Assembly (NCBI GenBank): GCA_036898135.1
Contig: CM072523.1
Coordinates: 41,064,764-41,128,763, forward strand
DNA: 64,000 nt
Direction of reading: 5' to 3'
Source: Oncomelania hupensis
Taxonomy: Eukaryota > Mollusca > Gastropoda > Littorinimorpha > Pomatiopsidae
A program made the translations under genes and the position numbers. Each line of letters starts with the position of its first letter. The first letter of the stretch is position 1. Below the pieces are notes generated by a model that saw only the letters and a list, made by a program, of their open reading frames with translations, ran no database searches and was not told the origin of the DNA. Shown here in pieces: positions 10,701 to 21,156 of this stretch.

Positions 10701-11470
10701 ATGGAGACAGGAAAAGCTGAACCAGGTGTAGCAGTTTGTTATATCAATGGCATATTTGTGTGACGTCATGGCACTTCAAACTGGGGCGCTGGCGTCGCAA
10801 AGGCGGTCGTCTGATACAAAGGGTAGATGATTTAGAAACAAGGGAGGCGATCATGATTAATTCCATCAACTGCAGCCGCCGCCAGGTCATCATTACCCCC
10901 ACAACCGTTCTCATCTTCCAACTCCTCCTCTTCCTACTCATCATCCTCTACTCCAACAATAGTGAAATCATCGTCACCATCCCCGCAACCATCATTGTTC
11001 TTTCCCCTCGACCTCGTGATCACTTTCATCCAAGTCTGAGCAGGACATGGAGTGCACTCCCCTCATAAATTGTCGTCTGCTTCGCGCCCATCTGATTACC
11101 GCAATATTTCCAGAAAAATGGATTGGTTGTCGAAGGGACAGAAAAATATAATGGGAAGAGCGATTGTAATACATGGTGGCGAATGCGAAGAGTAATACGC
11201 GATGGGGACAGCATTAATAGAATGAAGGGAGGAGGCAAAACAGAAGAAAGATGAGAAAACAGAGAAAAAAAAAAGAACATGCGCTTGATACCCCCATTCT
11301 ATAATTATGGTATTTCCTTGAAACGAACTTAAAAAAGAAAAACAGCAGAAAGAGAGGAGGATTTACAACCGACACGCAACAATTCGTCGTCAGCTTCTAT
11401 AATGTACCCAACATCCGACATGTTTCGGAGAAAATCCGAATTTAGATCCACCAAACCTCTAAAAACCCGG

Positions 11471-11472
<2 letters not shown>
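10701..11472. other. Unassigned sequence (unit 1)
   Basis: Duplicated with 13577-14352. It carries a 110-codon open frame (10736-11068) that I do not accept as a gene: no domain, no flanking signals, and its conservation in unit 2 is explained by recent duplication. Confidence 0.5.
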
Positions 11473-11542
<70 letters not shown>

Positions 11543-11550
11543 TCTCTCTA
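11473..11550. repeat. (CT)n microsatellite, unit 1
   Basis: About 37 CT units, against about 20 interrupted units at the matching position in unit 2 (14353-14391). Confidence 0.95.
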
Positions 11551-11689
11551 TTTTTCAGAAAAAAAGAAGATGACAGACACAGAGAATGGTTGATTGAGGT
11601 TGGCTCATTTGTCCGTGGCGCTTGATTTTGCGCTAGAAGTTGTCAGTTAAGTGTGGGACGCCCTTAGCGGTATTAAGTTAAAACGAATG

Positions 11690-11898
11690 AACATAGAGGT
11701 TTAACGTCCACATCTTCCATTGGTCATGCGGCAGACGACCATAACTATCCCAGGGAAATAAAGCAACACTGAACCACCAACACAATCATACAGGTAGACA
11801 GTGAACAATGGCCACTCTTTGTCCCCTGCGCACCTCCGGATTCGAACCTGGGTCATCGGTGTTGCAGGCAAACGCTCTACAACTGAGCTAAGGCTGTG
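11690..11898 (-). mobile_element. SINE-2 copy, unit 1
   Basis: On the minus strand: CCTTAGCTCAGTTGTAGAGC (A box), CCAGGTTCGAATCC (B box), then a tRNA-unrelated body with GTGGTTCAGTGTTGCTTTA, CCCTGGGATAGTTATGG and a 3' end at GTGGACGTTAAAC. Other copies lie at 14544, 48850, 50383 and 61350. The intact A and B boxes at 33-35 bp spacing suggest a tRNA-derived pol III promoter. Confidence 0.9.
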
Positions 11899-11960
11899 GA
11901 TCATCTGTGGTGCCCCTAAGACCTCAGGGTTACGGGACAGGATAGGATAGGATAGGATAG
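11899..11960 (+). mobile_element. LINE-A 3' tail at the duplication junction
   Basis: Only the last coding bases (ATCTGTGGTGCCCCTAAGAC) and the GATAG tail are present, joined directly to the head of SINE-2. This is the duplication junction rather than an independent insertion. Confidence 0.9.
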
Positions 11961-12284
11961 AGGGAGAGGATATTATAGGATGTGCGATGTGGAGCCTTAA
12001 TGTCGTACACAACTAACAAGTCTCCATATTTGTGAAATCCCGTACCTCCAGTCAGTCAACTGTTTGGATTGAATTAAATTAGGTTATTAAAAAGATTTGG
12101 ATTTTTTGGTTTTGGCTTTGGATAAAATACTATTAATTGTCCATGATGCGGGGAGTAGGGAGGGGGGGAGGGGGGAGAGTGGGTTTACTCCTTAACAGGG
12201 AAAGCGAGGTAACTGCAAGAGCAAAGCTACCCAGGACGATGGGAAAAAGGACGTAGGACTTGCAGGGTGTATCAGTTTGGTTTT

Positions 12285-12404
12285 AATCTTGCACGCACTC
12301 ACTCATCCATAGAACATGAGTGTTAGGATATTTAAATGTCCGTGCCACGGAATCCATGCGTGCAAATACTAGACTTAGGTTTTACTCTCATTTCTAATGA
12401 GAAT
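12285..12404 (-). mobile_element. SINE-1 internal fragment (unit 2)
   Basis: Paralogue of 9515-9625, with a few substitutions (for example TCCGTGCCACGGAATCC). Confidence 0.7.
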
Positions 12405-12600
12405 ATATAGATCTATAATGATTCACATACCTACTATGAACATAGATCTATATGATTCACAAATCTACTGAGAACATAGATCTATAATGATTCACATTTC
12501 TACTGCGAACATAGATCTATAAGGATTCACATTTCTACTGAGAACGTAGATCTATAATGATTCACATTTCTACTGAGAATATAGATCTATAACGACTCAC
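12405..12600 (+). repeat. 35-bp VNTR, about 5.5 units
   Basis: Five full units of ATAGATCTATAATGATTCAC with CTACTGAGAAC spacers plus a partial unit. About three units longer than the unit 1 allele, which accounts for the 108-bp shift between the duplicates. Confidence 0.92.
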
Positions 12601-13154
12601 AGTGATGAGCCTCACTCTGTATTTATTGAAACAATTGTTTTTATTGTTAGTTAAACCTGTTGTTGTTAGTCAGCATTTATTACTAGAAATGAATGAAAAC
12701 AATGTCAATGAATGGTGATTATGTCAATATTTTAAATTTATTTATTCGTTCTTTTATATATTCAATATTTATCATCAGTAAGAGTGATCAGCACATAAAC
12801 ACAGCAACAAAAACTTAATTTTTCTCGCGATTCATTTGAGGCGTTTCTGCATTTGGTTGTGTTCCTGCGCGATCACGCTTGCACTGATTGCAAGATAAAT
12901 TATCAAAGAGACTATACGATGTACAAATAGGAGCCACGTTTTCTTATTATGTGAGTGTGTGTTGGTGACAGCTAGGCCATTCAGTCATTTAGCTATGAAT
13001 CACGCAGTGTTTTGCTTTCTGGTTTTCATGATAAAACAGCTGCAGCGGACAGCTAAAGAGATATTAATTTACAGCCAGCTTACTCTTGCACTCTGTGAAC
13101 CCTTCGACGTCCAGCTCTGGAAATATTTCGGTGAGTCGCTTCTTTTAGGAGTCA

Positions 13155-13576
13155 CAGCGTGGCTCAGTGGTAGCTGGGACGCTCGCTTGGCAACAATGCA
13201 GGGAATTCTGATTCGCCTGTATCTCGACGATGACAGAAGATTTTTTTTCCCCCACCGGAGTCAACAGTCTGTAATGACTCTTTAGACGGTGTTTCACGTC
13301 CGCTGTGTCGCAGCAGGGCCACGTTAATGAGCCAGGTTATTCTGTTTAAAGGGTAGGTGACCTGAGGAAAAATAAGCAAAGACACAAACGCGCTCCCATT
13401 TAGGTCTATGAAGTTGGCTCAGTTGTCGGGTGCAGTGTGTTTGACAGTGCTCTTGATGTTGCAAGTGGACGTCTTGGGTGGCTTGGGTTAGCTCCTGATT
13501 TCTGCCAGCCTCTTGAGCAGCGCGTCGAGCTAGAAAGTGCGCTATACAGAAGAAGAATTGAATCTATAACGCATCC
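13155..13576 (+). mobile_element. SINE-4, unit 2
   Basis: Paralogue of 10279-10700 with the same tRNA-like GTGGCTCAGTGGTAGCTG head and GAGCTAGAAAGTGCGCTATA end. Confidence 0.65.
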
Positions 13577-14354
13577 ATGGAGACAGAAAGCGCTGAACCA
13601 GGTGTGGCAGTTTGTTATATCAATGGCATATTTGTGTGACGTCATGGCACTTCAAACTGGGGCGCTGGCGTCGCAAAGGCGGTCGTCTGATACAAAGGGT
13701 AGATGATTTAGAAACAAGGGAGGCGATCATGATTAATTCCATCAACTGCAGCCGCCGCCAGGTCATCATTACCCCCACAACCGTTCTCATCTTCCTACTC
13801 CTCCTCTTCCTACTCATCATCCTCTACTCCAACAATAGTGAAATCATCGTCACCATCCCCGCAACCATCATTGTTCTTTCCCCTCGACCTCGTGATCACT
13901 TTCATCCAAGTCTGAGCAGGACATGGAGTGCACTCCCCTCATAAATTGTCGTCTGCTTCGCGCCCATCTGATTACCGCAATCTTTCCAGAAAAATGGATT
14001 GGTTGTCGAAGGGACAGAAAAATATAATGGGAAGAGCGATTGTAATACATGGTGGCGAATGCGAAGAGTAATACGCGATGGGGACAGTATTAATAGAATG
14101 AAGGGAGGAGGCAAAACAGAAGAAAGATGAGAAAACAGAGAAAAAAAAGAAAGAACATGCGCTTGATACCCCCATTCTATAATTATGGTCTTTCCTTGAA
14201 ACCAACTTAAAGAAGAAAAACAGCAGAAAGAGAGGAGGATTTACAACCGACACGCAACAATTCGTCGTCAGCTTCTATGATGTACCCAACATCCGACAGC
14301 TTTCGGAGAAAATCCGAATTTAGATCCACCAAACCTCTAAAAACCCGGGAAATC

Positions 14355-14391
<37 letters not shown>

Positions 14392-14543
14392 AATTTTGTT
14401 TTCAGAAAAAAAAGAAAGATGAAAGACACAGAGAATTGTTGATTGAGGTTGGCTCATTTGTCCGTGGCGCTTTATTTTGCGCCAGAAGTTGTCAGTTAAG
14501 TGTGGGACGCCTTTAGCGGTATTAAGTTAAAACGAATGAACAT

Positions 14544-14747
14544 GGATGTTTAACGTCCACATCTTCCATTGGTCATGCGGCAGACGACCATAACTATCCC
14601 AGGGAAATAAAGCAACACTGAACCACCAAAACAATCATACAGGTAGACAGTGAACAATGGCCACTCTTTGTCCCCTGCGCACCTCCGGATTCGAACCTGG
14701 GTCATCGGTGTTGCAGGCAAACGCTCTACAACTGAGCTAAGGCTGTG
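14544..14747 (-). mobile_element. SINE-2 copy, unit 2
   Basis: Near-identical to 11690-11898. Its tRNA-like head ends at the GATCAT boundary and is followed by unrelated sequence, which marks the right edge of the duplication. Confidence 0.9.
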
Positions 14748-14792
14748 GATCATTAGGTCCAACACCACATAGAGTGGGAAAGGTTTGTGTAA

Positions 14793-14873
14793 AACACACA
14801 CACACACACACTCGCACACCATCACACACACACCCAAACACACACACACGCATACACACACACACACACACAC
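14793..14873. repeat. (CA)n microsatellite, interrupted
   Basis: CA units with CTCG, CAT and CCAAA interruptions. Confidence 0.95.
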
Positions 14874-14879
14874 AGATTC

Positions 14880-15580
14880 GGTGAGCCTATGCAGTGTTCT
14901 ATATTGTTGTGGACTGTGAACATGGTATACATTATTAGCTGTAGTCTAGACCTGTGCGGACTATAATAGTCAGTATGCGCAAGTGTCCGGTGCCTGACTA
15001 AAGGTAGAGTTTCACACCTGTCTCCCAGCAGTCAGTCATAGGTAACATAAAACATGCAGGTGAGGTTAACGTTTCACAAACTTTAAGCCGTGTACGTCCA
15101 CACCTACATAATACACTTGTATGTTAACGTTAACCTGTACATGTACATATACATTTAATACATTGGACTATTATTGAAGTACTGTACATAAAGTATAGTG
15201 ATCACAAAAACTCAACTAGATATTGGTAGAGGTGACGATGGTGCTGGTGGTGGTGATGATGATGACGATGATGATAATGAGGATGATAATGCTGGTGAAG
15301 TGGTGAAAATGATAATATATAATGAAGATTTTTTAAATCTTTTGTGGCGCTGGTGTCCACGAAAGTCGGTGCTCAAAATCCATGTACGTATAGGTAACTT
15401 AAGATGGAAGCACGAAACAAGGGTACAGCACAACTGTCCCAATGAGCCAAAAAACTCCACCTTCGGGGAAGACAATCCGATAGAGTGCGCCTAGGGTAGC
15501 GTACTTCCGGTAGTAAATAGGCCTACGTGATCGAGCCCCTTGTAATAACTGTGCACCGTGTTGCGTCACGCTATGTGGGG
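14880..15580. other. Unassigned stretch
   Basis: Contains a short GGT/GAT-rich patch (about 15230-15295). No recognised gene or repeat family. Confidence 0.5.
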
Positions 15581-15582
15581 CC

Positions 15583-15770
15583 GGGTAGCTCAGTTGGTAA
15601 GAGCGTCTTGCTAGTAACCGAAAGGTCGCTGGTTCGAATCCCGGATTGGTCAACGTGTGATCATATTATTTTTCCCCTTTACCAACAACTGGCCCGCTGG
15701 TGTCAGTATAAATCGGTCTAGTCGTCACCTATATGCGAAAGGGTCGTGTGACTATAATCTACAAACAACA
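15583..15770 (+). mobile_element. SINE-3 copy with tRNA-like head
   Basis: GGCCGGGTAGCTCAGTTGGT (A box) and GCTGGTTCGAATCCCGG (B box) are well formed, but the acceptor arm does not close and the T-stem is mismatched, so I read it as a SINE head. The body, with TTTCCCCTTTACCAACAACT, GGCCCGCTGGTGTCAG and GTCGTGTGACTATAATC, is repeated in reverse at 23053-23158. Confidence 0.82.
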
Positions 15771-15924
15771 ACAACGTCACGCCATCTGCTGGAGTACCGA
15801 ACTCTATAAAAATTTGTTATTATTAATATTTATTATATGACTAGACTATTAAAAAATATTATGTATGATTTCAGACTTGAGTCGTATGATCGAAATGACA
15901 ACTTTGGCAAAGGAGACATAGCAA

Positions 15925-16335
15925 CACCGGAGTTCAGTTACTTACATTCATGCTGAAGTTCGGGCTGAAATGAAAACTGGTCTTATGTACAAAGTTGACA
16001 TTTCTTTGACAGAAAAAGGAACAGTTTTGGAATGTCAGTGTGAATGCGCTGCAGGCATGGGGCCTTCTGCACACTGTAAGCATGTAAGATGTGTCTTGCT
16101 CGGCCTGACAGACTTTTCACAAAATAAATCGTTTGTAGTACTGACAACATGTACATAATCACTCCAAACATTTCACCAAGCAAAAAAACATTTGGGGTCG
16201 CCTATGAAAGCTGAAGATATATACCGACATCAAAAAAGACTTAAAACTGTAGATTTTGATCCACGACCTGAACATGGAAGTACGCGACTATTGGCGCACC
16301 TATCGGCTGAATATTTGCATATTCAAGGGAAATAA
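15925..16335 (+). pseudogene. SWIM zinc-finger protein fragment, broken
   Basis: The frame starting near 15925 encodes VLECQCECAAGMGPSAHCKH followed by VRCVLLGL. This is a SWIM-type zinc-binding pattern (C-x-C, then C-x-H). About 60 residues on, the frame hits TAA (16156-16158) but continues in the same frame with LQTFHQAKKHLGSPMKAEDI and TVDFDPRPEHGS, so it is one protein interrupted by a stop. It also has no proper 5' start (a TAG lies just upstream). SWIM domains occur in transposon-associated and DNA-processing proteins; I recall similar SWIM-plus-FDPRP arrangements among repeated invertebrate proteins, but the parent family is not established here. A transposon-borne relic is inferred. 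Confidence 0.72.
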
Positions 16336-16477
16336 TTTTAATATTTTGGCCCATTGTATTATTACCGCATGCTATTGGTTGGGAGACTAGAATAGTCATT
16401 TCAGAAGCATCGGAAGATCCCTTTGGGTAACAAAATTAGTTCTTATATACTGTAGAGCCATTACCAGAACAAACAAC

Positions 16478-16550
16478 AGTTCAAGGCGCTGGTCGAAATC
16501 AAGATCTTAACCCAAGCCGTCCAAAGCGTCAACTTGCAGCATCTTGCGCA
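16478..16550 (-). mobile_element. SINE-1 3' fragment
   Basis: AAGGCGCTGGTCGAAATCAA and CCCAAGCCGTCC, then CAACTTGCAG, match the 3' third of SINE-1 with about 15-20% divergence. Confidence 0.6.
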
Positions 16551-16559
16551 CTGCCAAAA

Positions 16560-17565
16560 ACCCCGGCCAACGCATCGATTGATCGGGGTCTAGTATAGAT
16601 AGGCTCGCGAGTGAAAGACTACATTAACATGCTCAGTGTGGTGCATGTGCGATAGCGACCAACCCACAAAAAAAGCGCAAAGAGCGACACCTGGCAATCA
16701 GACAATGCAGCGCCTCTCAGCGGCCTCCTTCCAAAACAGAAGGCAGGGGAGGCAAATGCAAACAGTTTGCAATTCCGGGTGATTCGCCTTGCCTTGCTTG
16801 ACATGGTGGCACGTGTTTTTCGTGAAAATAGTCCTCCACAAAATGTTGCACGAAGACAACCGTTTCCAGACAACGAGGGCGCAAGGGTCAGACCGATCCA
16901 GAAAAGCCAGTGCTCTTAAACCAGTCTCGTCATCAACGTTCTGGGTTGTACAGTACATGTTCAGTAAAACACTTTTGATATATCATGACAAAACAAGGTA
17001 AGTTCATAGTATTACGTCAACATGGGATTTTGGTGGGTATTCTTTAACCTCCTCGTTGAGAATACTGGGTGAATTTTGAATGTCAGAGTTCCTTATCAGG
17101 AAAGTAACACAGGAGTGAAGATGTTTACGTTCGGTTTTTACAAACCTTGAAAGGGAACTGCTATTGGTAGGCCTATAAGGCAAGACATAAATCAAATCTT
17201 GTAAATAAGCTTATAGGCTAGAAAATGATTCATGAATTACAGAGGAAAAGGAGAAACGAACGGTATGAAACTGTGCGCTAGTTATATTTATAGTAACAAA
17301 GTGGGAATGGAGACAAAAAGATCGTGGATGTGAAGAGTGAAAGATGGAAAGATGTGGAAGGGGAGTACGGAGGGGGGGGGGAGGGGAGGGGAGTGAATAG
17401 CAAAAAGTCAGAATGGCGACTTCAGATAGGCGGAGGAAAGGCGCGCCAATTTGTGGCATCCGTTTGCAGAGAGAGGGACCCGCCGTGAGCGAAAATAACA
17501 GGAGGATTGAGTTGTCTCCCTTTGTGATTGTGCACGTGCTGCACACTCGCTTTTACTTCTTCCTG
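16560..17565. other. Unassigned stretch
   Basis: Several short open frames without recognised domains, plus a G-rich patch at about 17370-17392. No exon-like structure I can support. Confidence 0.5.
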
Positions 17566-17569
17566 TCCG

Positions 17570-17642
17570 GGGTGTGTGTGTGTGTGTGTGTGTGTGCGTG
17601 TGTGTGTGTGTGCGTGTGTGTGTATGTGTGTGTGTGTGTGTT
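17570..17642. repeat. (TG)n microsatellite
   Basis: TG units with CG and TATG interruptions, immediately left of the foldback element. Confidence 0.96.
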
Positions 17643-17659
17643 TTAACGCGAAAATACAC

Positions 17660-18100
17660 TGCACTGTATAGTATGACGGCCTACTAGCGCCAAACCCTGA
17701 TAACTACTAATATCATGAGATAATTACAAATATCATGGGATAATTACAATTATCATTGCAAAATTACAAATATCTTCGGGTAATCCTGTTTAATATTCAG
17801 TTTTGGCTCTAGCGATCTGCCTGGAAATGCATCAAAACCGAAAATTGTGAGTATCACATACAGCTGATCACATAATAATTGCAATTGTCACTTGATAATT
17901 ACAATTTTTACGTTATAATGCTTCATTCTGGCTAAAGCGGCTTACTAGCGCCAAAAACTGGCAGTTACTGGTATTACTAATAATGGTAATTAAAACGTGT
18001 CCTGTGTAATTCACATATACGACGGCCTACTAGCGCCAAAACTTAATAATCACAAATATCATGGGATAATTACAAATATGAACCACATATTAAAAATGAA
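17660..18100 (+). repeat. Foldback element, left arm
   Basis: Contains CTACTAGCGCC followed by AAAAC-like sequence three times (17681, 17941, 18027). These alternate with AT-rich modules such as ATCATGAGATAATTACAAAT and GTTTTGGCTCTAGC-like sequence near 17800. The reverse complement of the same modules forms the right arm at 19080-19475. No coding capacity. The pairing arms and modular units resemble foldback/MITE-like DNA elements; the class is inferred. Confidence 0.75.
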
Positions 18101-18118
18101 CATGTAAAATTTGTATTA

Positions 18119-18121
18119 ATG

Positions 18122-18187
<66 letters not shown>

Positions 18188-19065
18188 GGCAATTTATACA
18201 GCGCTTTCCAAAATCACAAAGCGCTTTACACAAACAAATGTAAACACAACATGCGTACATTGGTTAATAACACGCAACCACATACACATCCCAACACCAA
18301 AAATAACTAACAACACTCACTCATGGCGCCTAAGAAAAGGCCTCTCTAAAAAGATGCGTTTTTAAGTTCATTTTAAAAGACACTAGTGAAGGACTGTGAC
18401 GGACGGACCGAGGTAGCGAGTTCCAGGTCTGAACGGAGAAGAAACTGAAGGCTCGACCACCGTGTCTCACCCTGTGGTATTCTGGTACACAGAACATCCT
18501 TTCATCTGCAGACGAGCGGAGAGAGCGAGAAGGAACATAGACAGTCAAAAGTTCGGAAAGATAGCTAGGAGCAGTTCCAGAGATGATGTGGTAGCAAAGA
18601 CATGAGGTTTTATATTTAATTCGTTGTTCAACTGGGAGCCAGTGTAGTTCTTGAAAGAGAGGCGTGCAATGCTGTGATTTCCGTGCTTTGAAGATGAGTT
18701 TAGCTGCAGAGTTTTGGACTTGCTGAAGAGGTCTAAGGACTTTCTGTGTGCAACCCACAAGGAGTGAATTACAATAATCCAATCTAGACAGAATGCATGC
18801 GCTAACTAGTGTTTTTGCTACTTCATGAGGTACTGTCGAATTGAGCTTATGCGTCTAAGTTCAATGTATGCAATCTGACAAGTTTTTGCAATGTGTTGCT
18901 GCATGGAGAGATCCTAATCGAGAAAAAAACCAAGGTCGCGGACAGTGTCAGAGAAAGAAATAGAAGTAGTTCCAACAGTGATAGTTGATGGAAGAGAAGA
19001 GAGGTCTGCAGACGACGGAGAAACACGAGAGCCTCAGTTTTTGTTATCATTTAGCTTGAGACGGT
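18119..19065 (-). mobile_element. LINE-B (L2/CR1-like) 3' part with (ATT)n tail
   Basis: Minus-strand translation (several frameshifts) shows the C-terminal non-LTR reverse-transcriptase region: KTEALVF, SFSDTVRDLG, CQIAYIELRRISSIR, then an open 150-codon frame (18330-18782) with MDYCNSLLVGC, VQNSAAKLIFKARK, LHWLPVEQRI, RSLRSSADE, WNSLPRSVR and SFKMNLKTHLF. These are standard landmarks of L2/CR1-type elements. The 3' UTR has AAGCGCTTTGTGA and AAAGCGCTGTATAAATTGCC before an (ATT)n tail of about 22 units (18119-18184 on the plus strand). 5'-truncated. It lies between the two arms of the foldback element. Confidence 0.9.
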
Positions 19066-19079
19066 TGTTTGTTCTCAAG

Positions 19080-19475
19080 TGAAAATTACAATTTTTGGTT
19101 TTGGCGTATTTCCAGACGGATTGCTAGAGCCAAAACTGAAAATTAAACATGATCGCGCGAGGATATTTGTAATATTTCAATGATAATTGTACTTATCCCT
19201 TTATAATTGTAATTATTCCATGATATTTGTAATTATCTCATGATATTTGTATTTATCAGGTTTTTAGCGCTAGGAAAGCGTGGCAAATACTGATAATTAT
19301 TGATTAACACTGTGGATTACCGGTATCTTTGTAAATTACACAGAACACGTGTTAATTTCAATTATCTCGTGATACTGGTAATTCTCGGGTTTTGGCGCAA
19401 GTAGGCCTTCACAGTATAGCCTACTATGTATTGGCTGTGAGGTGGAGAAGCTGCTCAGTGGTTTCAGTAGTCAAG
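19080..19475 (-). repeat. Foldback element, right arm
   Basis: Reverse complement of the left arm modules: TTGCTAGAGCCAAAACTGA (19122-19139) pairs with TCAGTTTTGGCTCTAGCGAT near 17797. GATATTTGTAATTATCTCAT pairs with ATGAGATAATTACAAATATC near 17714. GGCGCAAGTAGGCC pairs with GGCCTACTAGCGCC near 17678. Modules are shared but partly in different order, so the arms are not simple perfect inverted repeats. Confidence 0.75.
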
Positions 19476-20440
19476 ACGTGATACGTACAGAACTTTAGCT
19501 TTGCAACAAGTGTGAGTTTGAGTCTTGGGCGACTCAGGTTCGAATCCTGTATTTAGCAGTCTATTTTGTGCATGCTATGCCCGTCCTTAGTATGCGAGTC
19601 ATTGATTTTCTTAATTTTTTTTTTAAACACGCAACACTGATGAGACTTTTACAGGCGGTTCGCAAAGGTAAGTAAGACGTGAGAAAATTGTGTTGTTAAA
19701 CTTACCAGTAAAGATTTACTATATCATATTCAGGCATATTTGTTTAAAGGACAAACCATAAAAAAGAGAAAATATCACCACAGTTCTTGCTAGAATAACA
19801 AAAAAAAAACAGTTTTGAAAAGATTTCTGCATGGCTTCACACAAGAAACATGAACATATCTTGTTCCTTCAAGCTTAATTCAGAGCTAAGAACCATTTAT
19901 TAAAGGTAAAAAAAATATTTCGGAGAAGGCACGTGAACGTCTTCACACGTTATTTTCGTAATCCCTCTTCAGAATTAGAACTTTGACGCAGTTTAGTAAT
20001 GTTTTCCAGCCAATAAAAAAATCCTATGCCGCCGGCAGAACATTATTTAAGCTCCATAGAATCATAAAAGATACATTTTAATGGTAGGAAGATATTCCTG
20101 CCGCTTTTGACTGCTAAAGATCACAACGTCATTAGGAAGGAAAGAACGGGGTGCGTTGTGTAGTATGATGCCAAGGCCTAATAGAAAAAGCGTGATACCC
20201 GACTCCAGGCGAAGTAACACTAGGAGCGGCACCCGGAGTATAGAGCTAGGGGGTGTGAGACAAAATACAGGGTATCGTTTCTTCCCTTATTCATTTTTTC
20301 TAATCACCTGAACACAGTGCTTCATCTTTTATCCGCTGTCATCCTCACACATGCACTAGCGCGCGCACGCACACACGCTCTCTAGAGTGTGTTGTTGTTA
20401 TTTTTTTTCAAATTATGTCTTTTGTTCTGAATTTCTATAT
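19476..20440. other. Mostly unassigned; one weak tRNA-like B box
   Basis: GGCGACTCAGGTTCGAATCCTG at about 19535-19556 contains a consensus B box, and GCTGCTCAGTGGTTTCAGTAG at about 19450 resembles an A box, but the spacing of about 80 bases is too long for a tRNA. It is at best a diverged SINE head. The rest is unrecognised. Confidence 0.45.
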
Positions 20441-20444
20441 GAAG

Positions 20445-20486
20445 GACTAATTGTAAGACAGGTCCGAGGACCTAATGTTATTATCG

Positions 20487-20550
<64 letters not shown>
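20445..20550 (-). repeat. Repeat family E with (CT)n
   Basis: CTAATTGTAAGACAGGTCCG and ATTATCGACTT precede about 30 CT units (20490-20549). This is the reverse of the family E arrangement at 8058-8275. Confidence 0.75.
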
Positions 20551-20552
<2 letters not shown>

Positions 20553-21028
20553 TCCAAAAGATTATCTTTTTAAGAACAATTTTTTCTTGTGATGTTCGTG
20601 TCGCAGATGAAGAATTCTCCGCCTCTTAATTTTTTTTGTTGTTTAAAAGACTATCATAATTATACACTAATGTTCACATATAAATAGTATACACATATAC
20701 ACATATACTAATATACACATATAAATAATTTCGTTATATAGCAAAAAAATTATTTCGTTATATAGCAAAAACAACAACTCTTTAAAACTCTCAAGATTAT
20801 GTTACTGTTGGCGATGGGGCTGATATTATATAGGCTCGGCCTATCGCACCATCAACCCGTCTTCAAATTAAGTGCATGGCTGGTTTTGTGAGGAGGTGCT
20901 GGCAGAGAGTTGAGAGGTGGCCTTAGCACAAGGGTATGAGGGATTATGGGAGGAAAATAACTGCCGCTTATAAACTAGCAATGACGAGTTAGGAGGATTA
21001 GCCCAGTCATGTATCGCTAGTGTGGTCG
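20551..21028. other. Unassigned stretch
   Basis: AT-rich, with a short local repeat of ATTTCGTTATATAGCAAAAA (about 20727-20772, two copies) and ACATATA-like units before it. Nothing coding recognised. Confidence 0.5.
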
Positions 21029-21032
21029 CAGA

Positions 21033-21110
<78 letters not shown>

Positions 21111-21156
21111 ACATTACATTACATTACATTACATTACATTACATAATAATTATTAT
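21029..21156. repeat. (GA)n followed by (ATTAC)n
   Basis: About 40 GA units (21029-21110) run into seven ATTAC pentamers (about 21112-21145) and then ATT-rich sequence that abuts family G. Confidence 0.93.

Larger units (their letters stand above)
9128..11898 (+). repeat. Tandem duplication, unit 1 (about 2.77 kb)
   Basis: Nearly identical to 11899-14747 over its whole length; for example 10736-11068 and 13612-13944 differ by about one base. It contains, in order, the LINE-A tail, a SINE-1 fragment, a 35-bp VNTR, SINE-4, unique sequence, a (CT)n array and SINE-2. Both units start with GATCATCTGTGGTG. No gene is evident: the 110-codon open frame shared by the units has no recognised domain. 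Confidence 0.95.
11899..14747 (+). repeat. Tandem duplication, unit 2 (about 2.85 kb)
   Basis: Second copy of 9128-11898 in the same orientation with no spacer. The offset between copies grows from 2766 to about 2875 bp across the VNTR and later falls to 2849 because of the shorter (CT)n. It ends at GATCAT (14748-14753), the same hexamer that begins each unit. Confidence 0.95.

Noticed and set aside
10736..11068. 110-codon frame conserved at 13612-13944
   Set aside because: Conservation follows from the recent tandem duplication, not from selection. No domain is visible.
15583..15655. Functional tRNA gene
   Set aside because: A and B boxes are good but the acceptor and T stems do not pair properly, and the downstream body is a repeat also found at 23.1 kb.
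19535..19556. tRNA gene at a consensus B box
   Set aside because: The only A-box-like sequence is about 80 bases upstream, too far for a normal tRNA, and no cloverleaf can be drawn.
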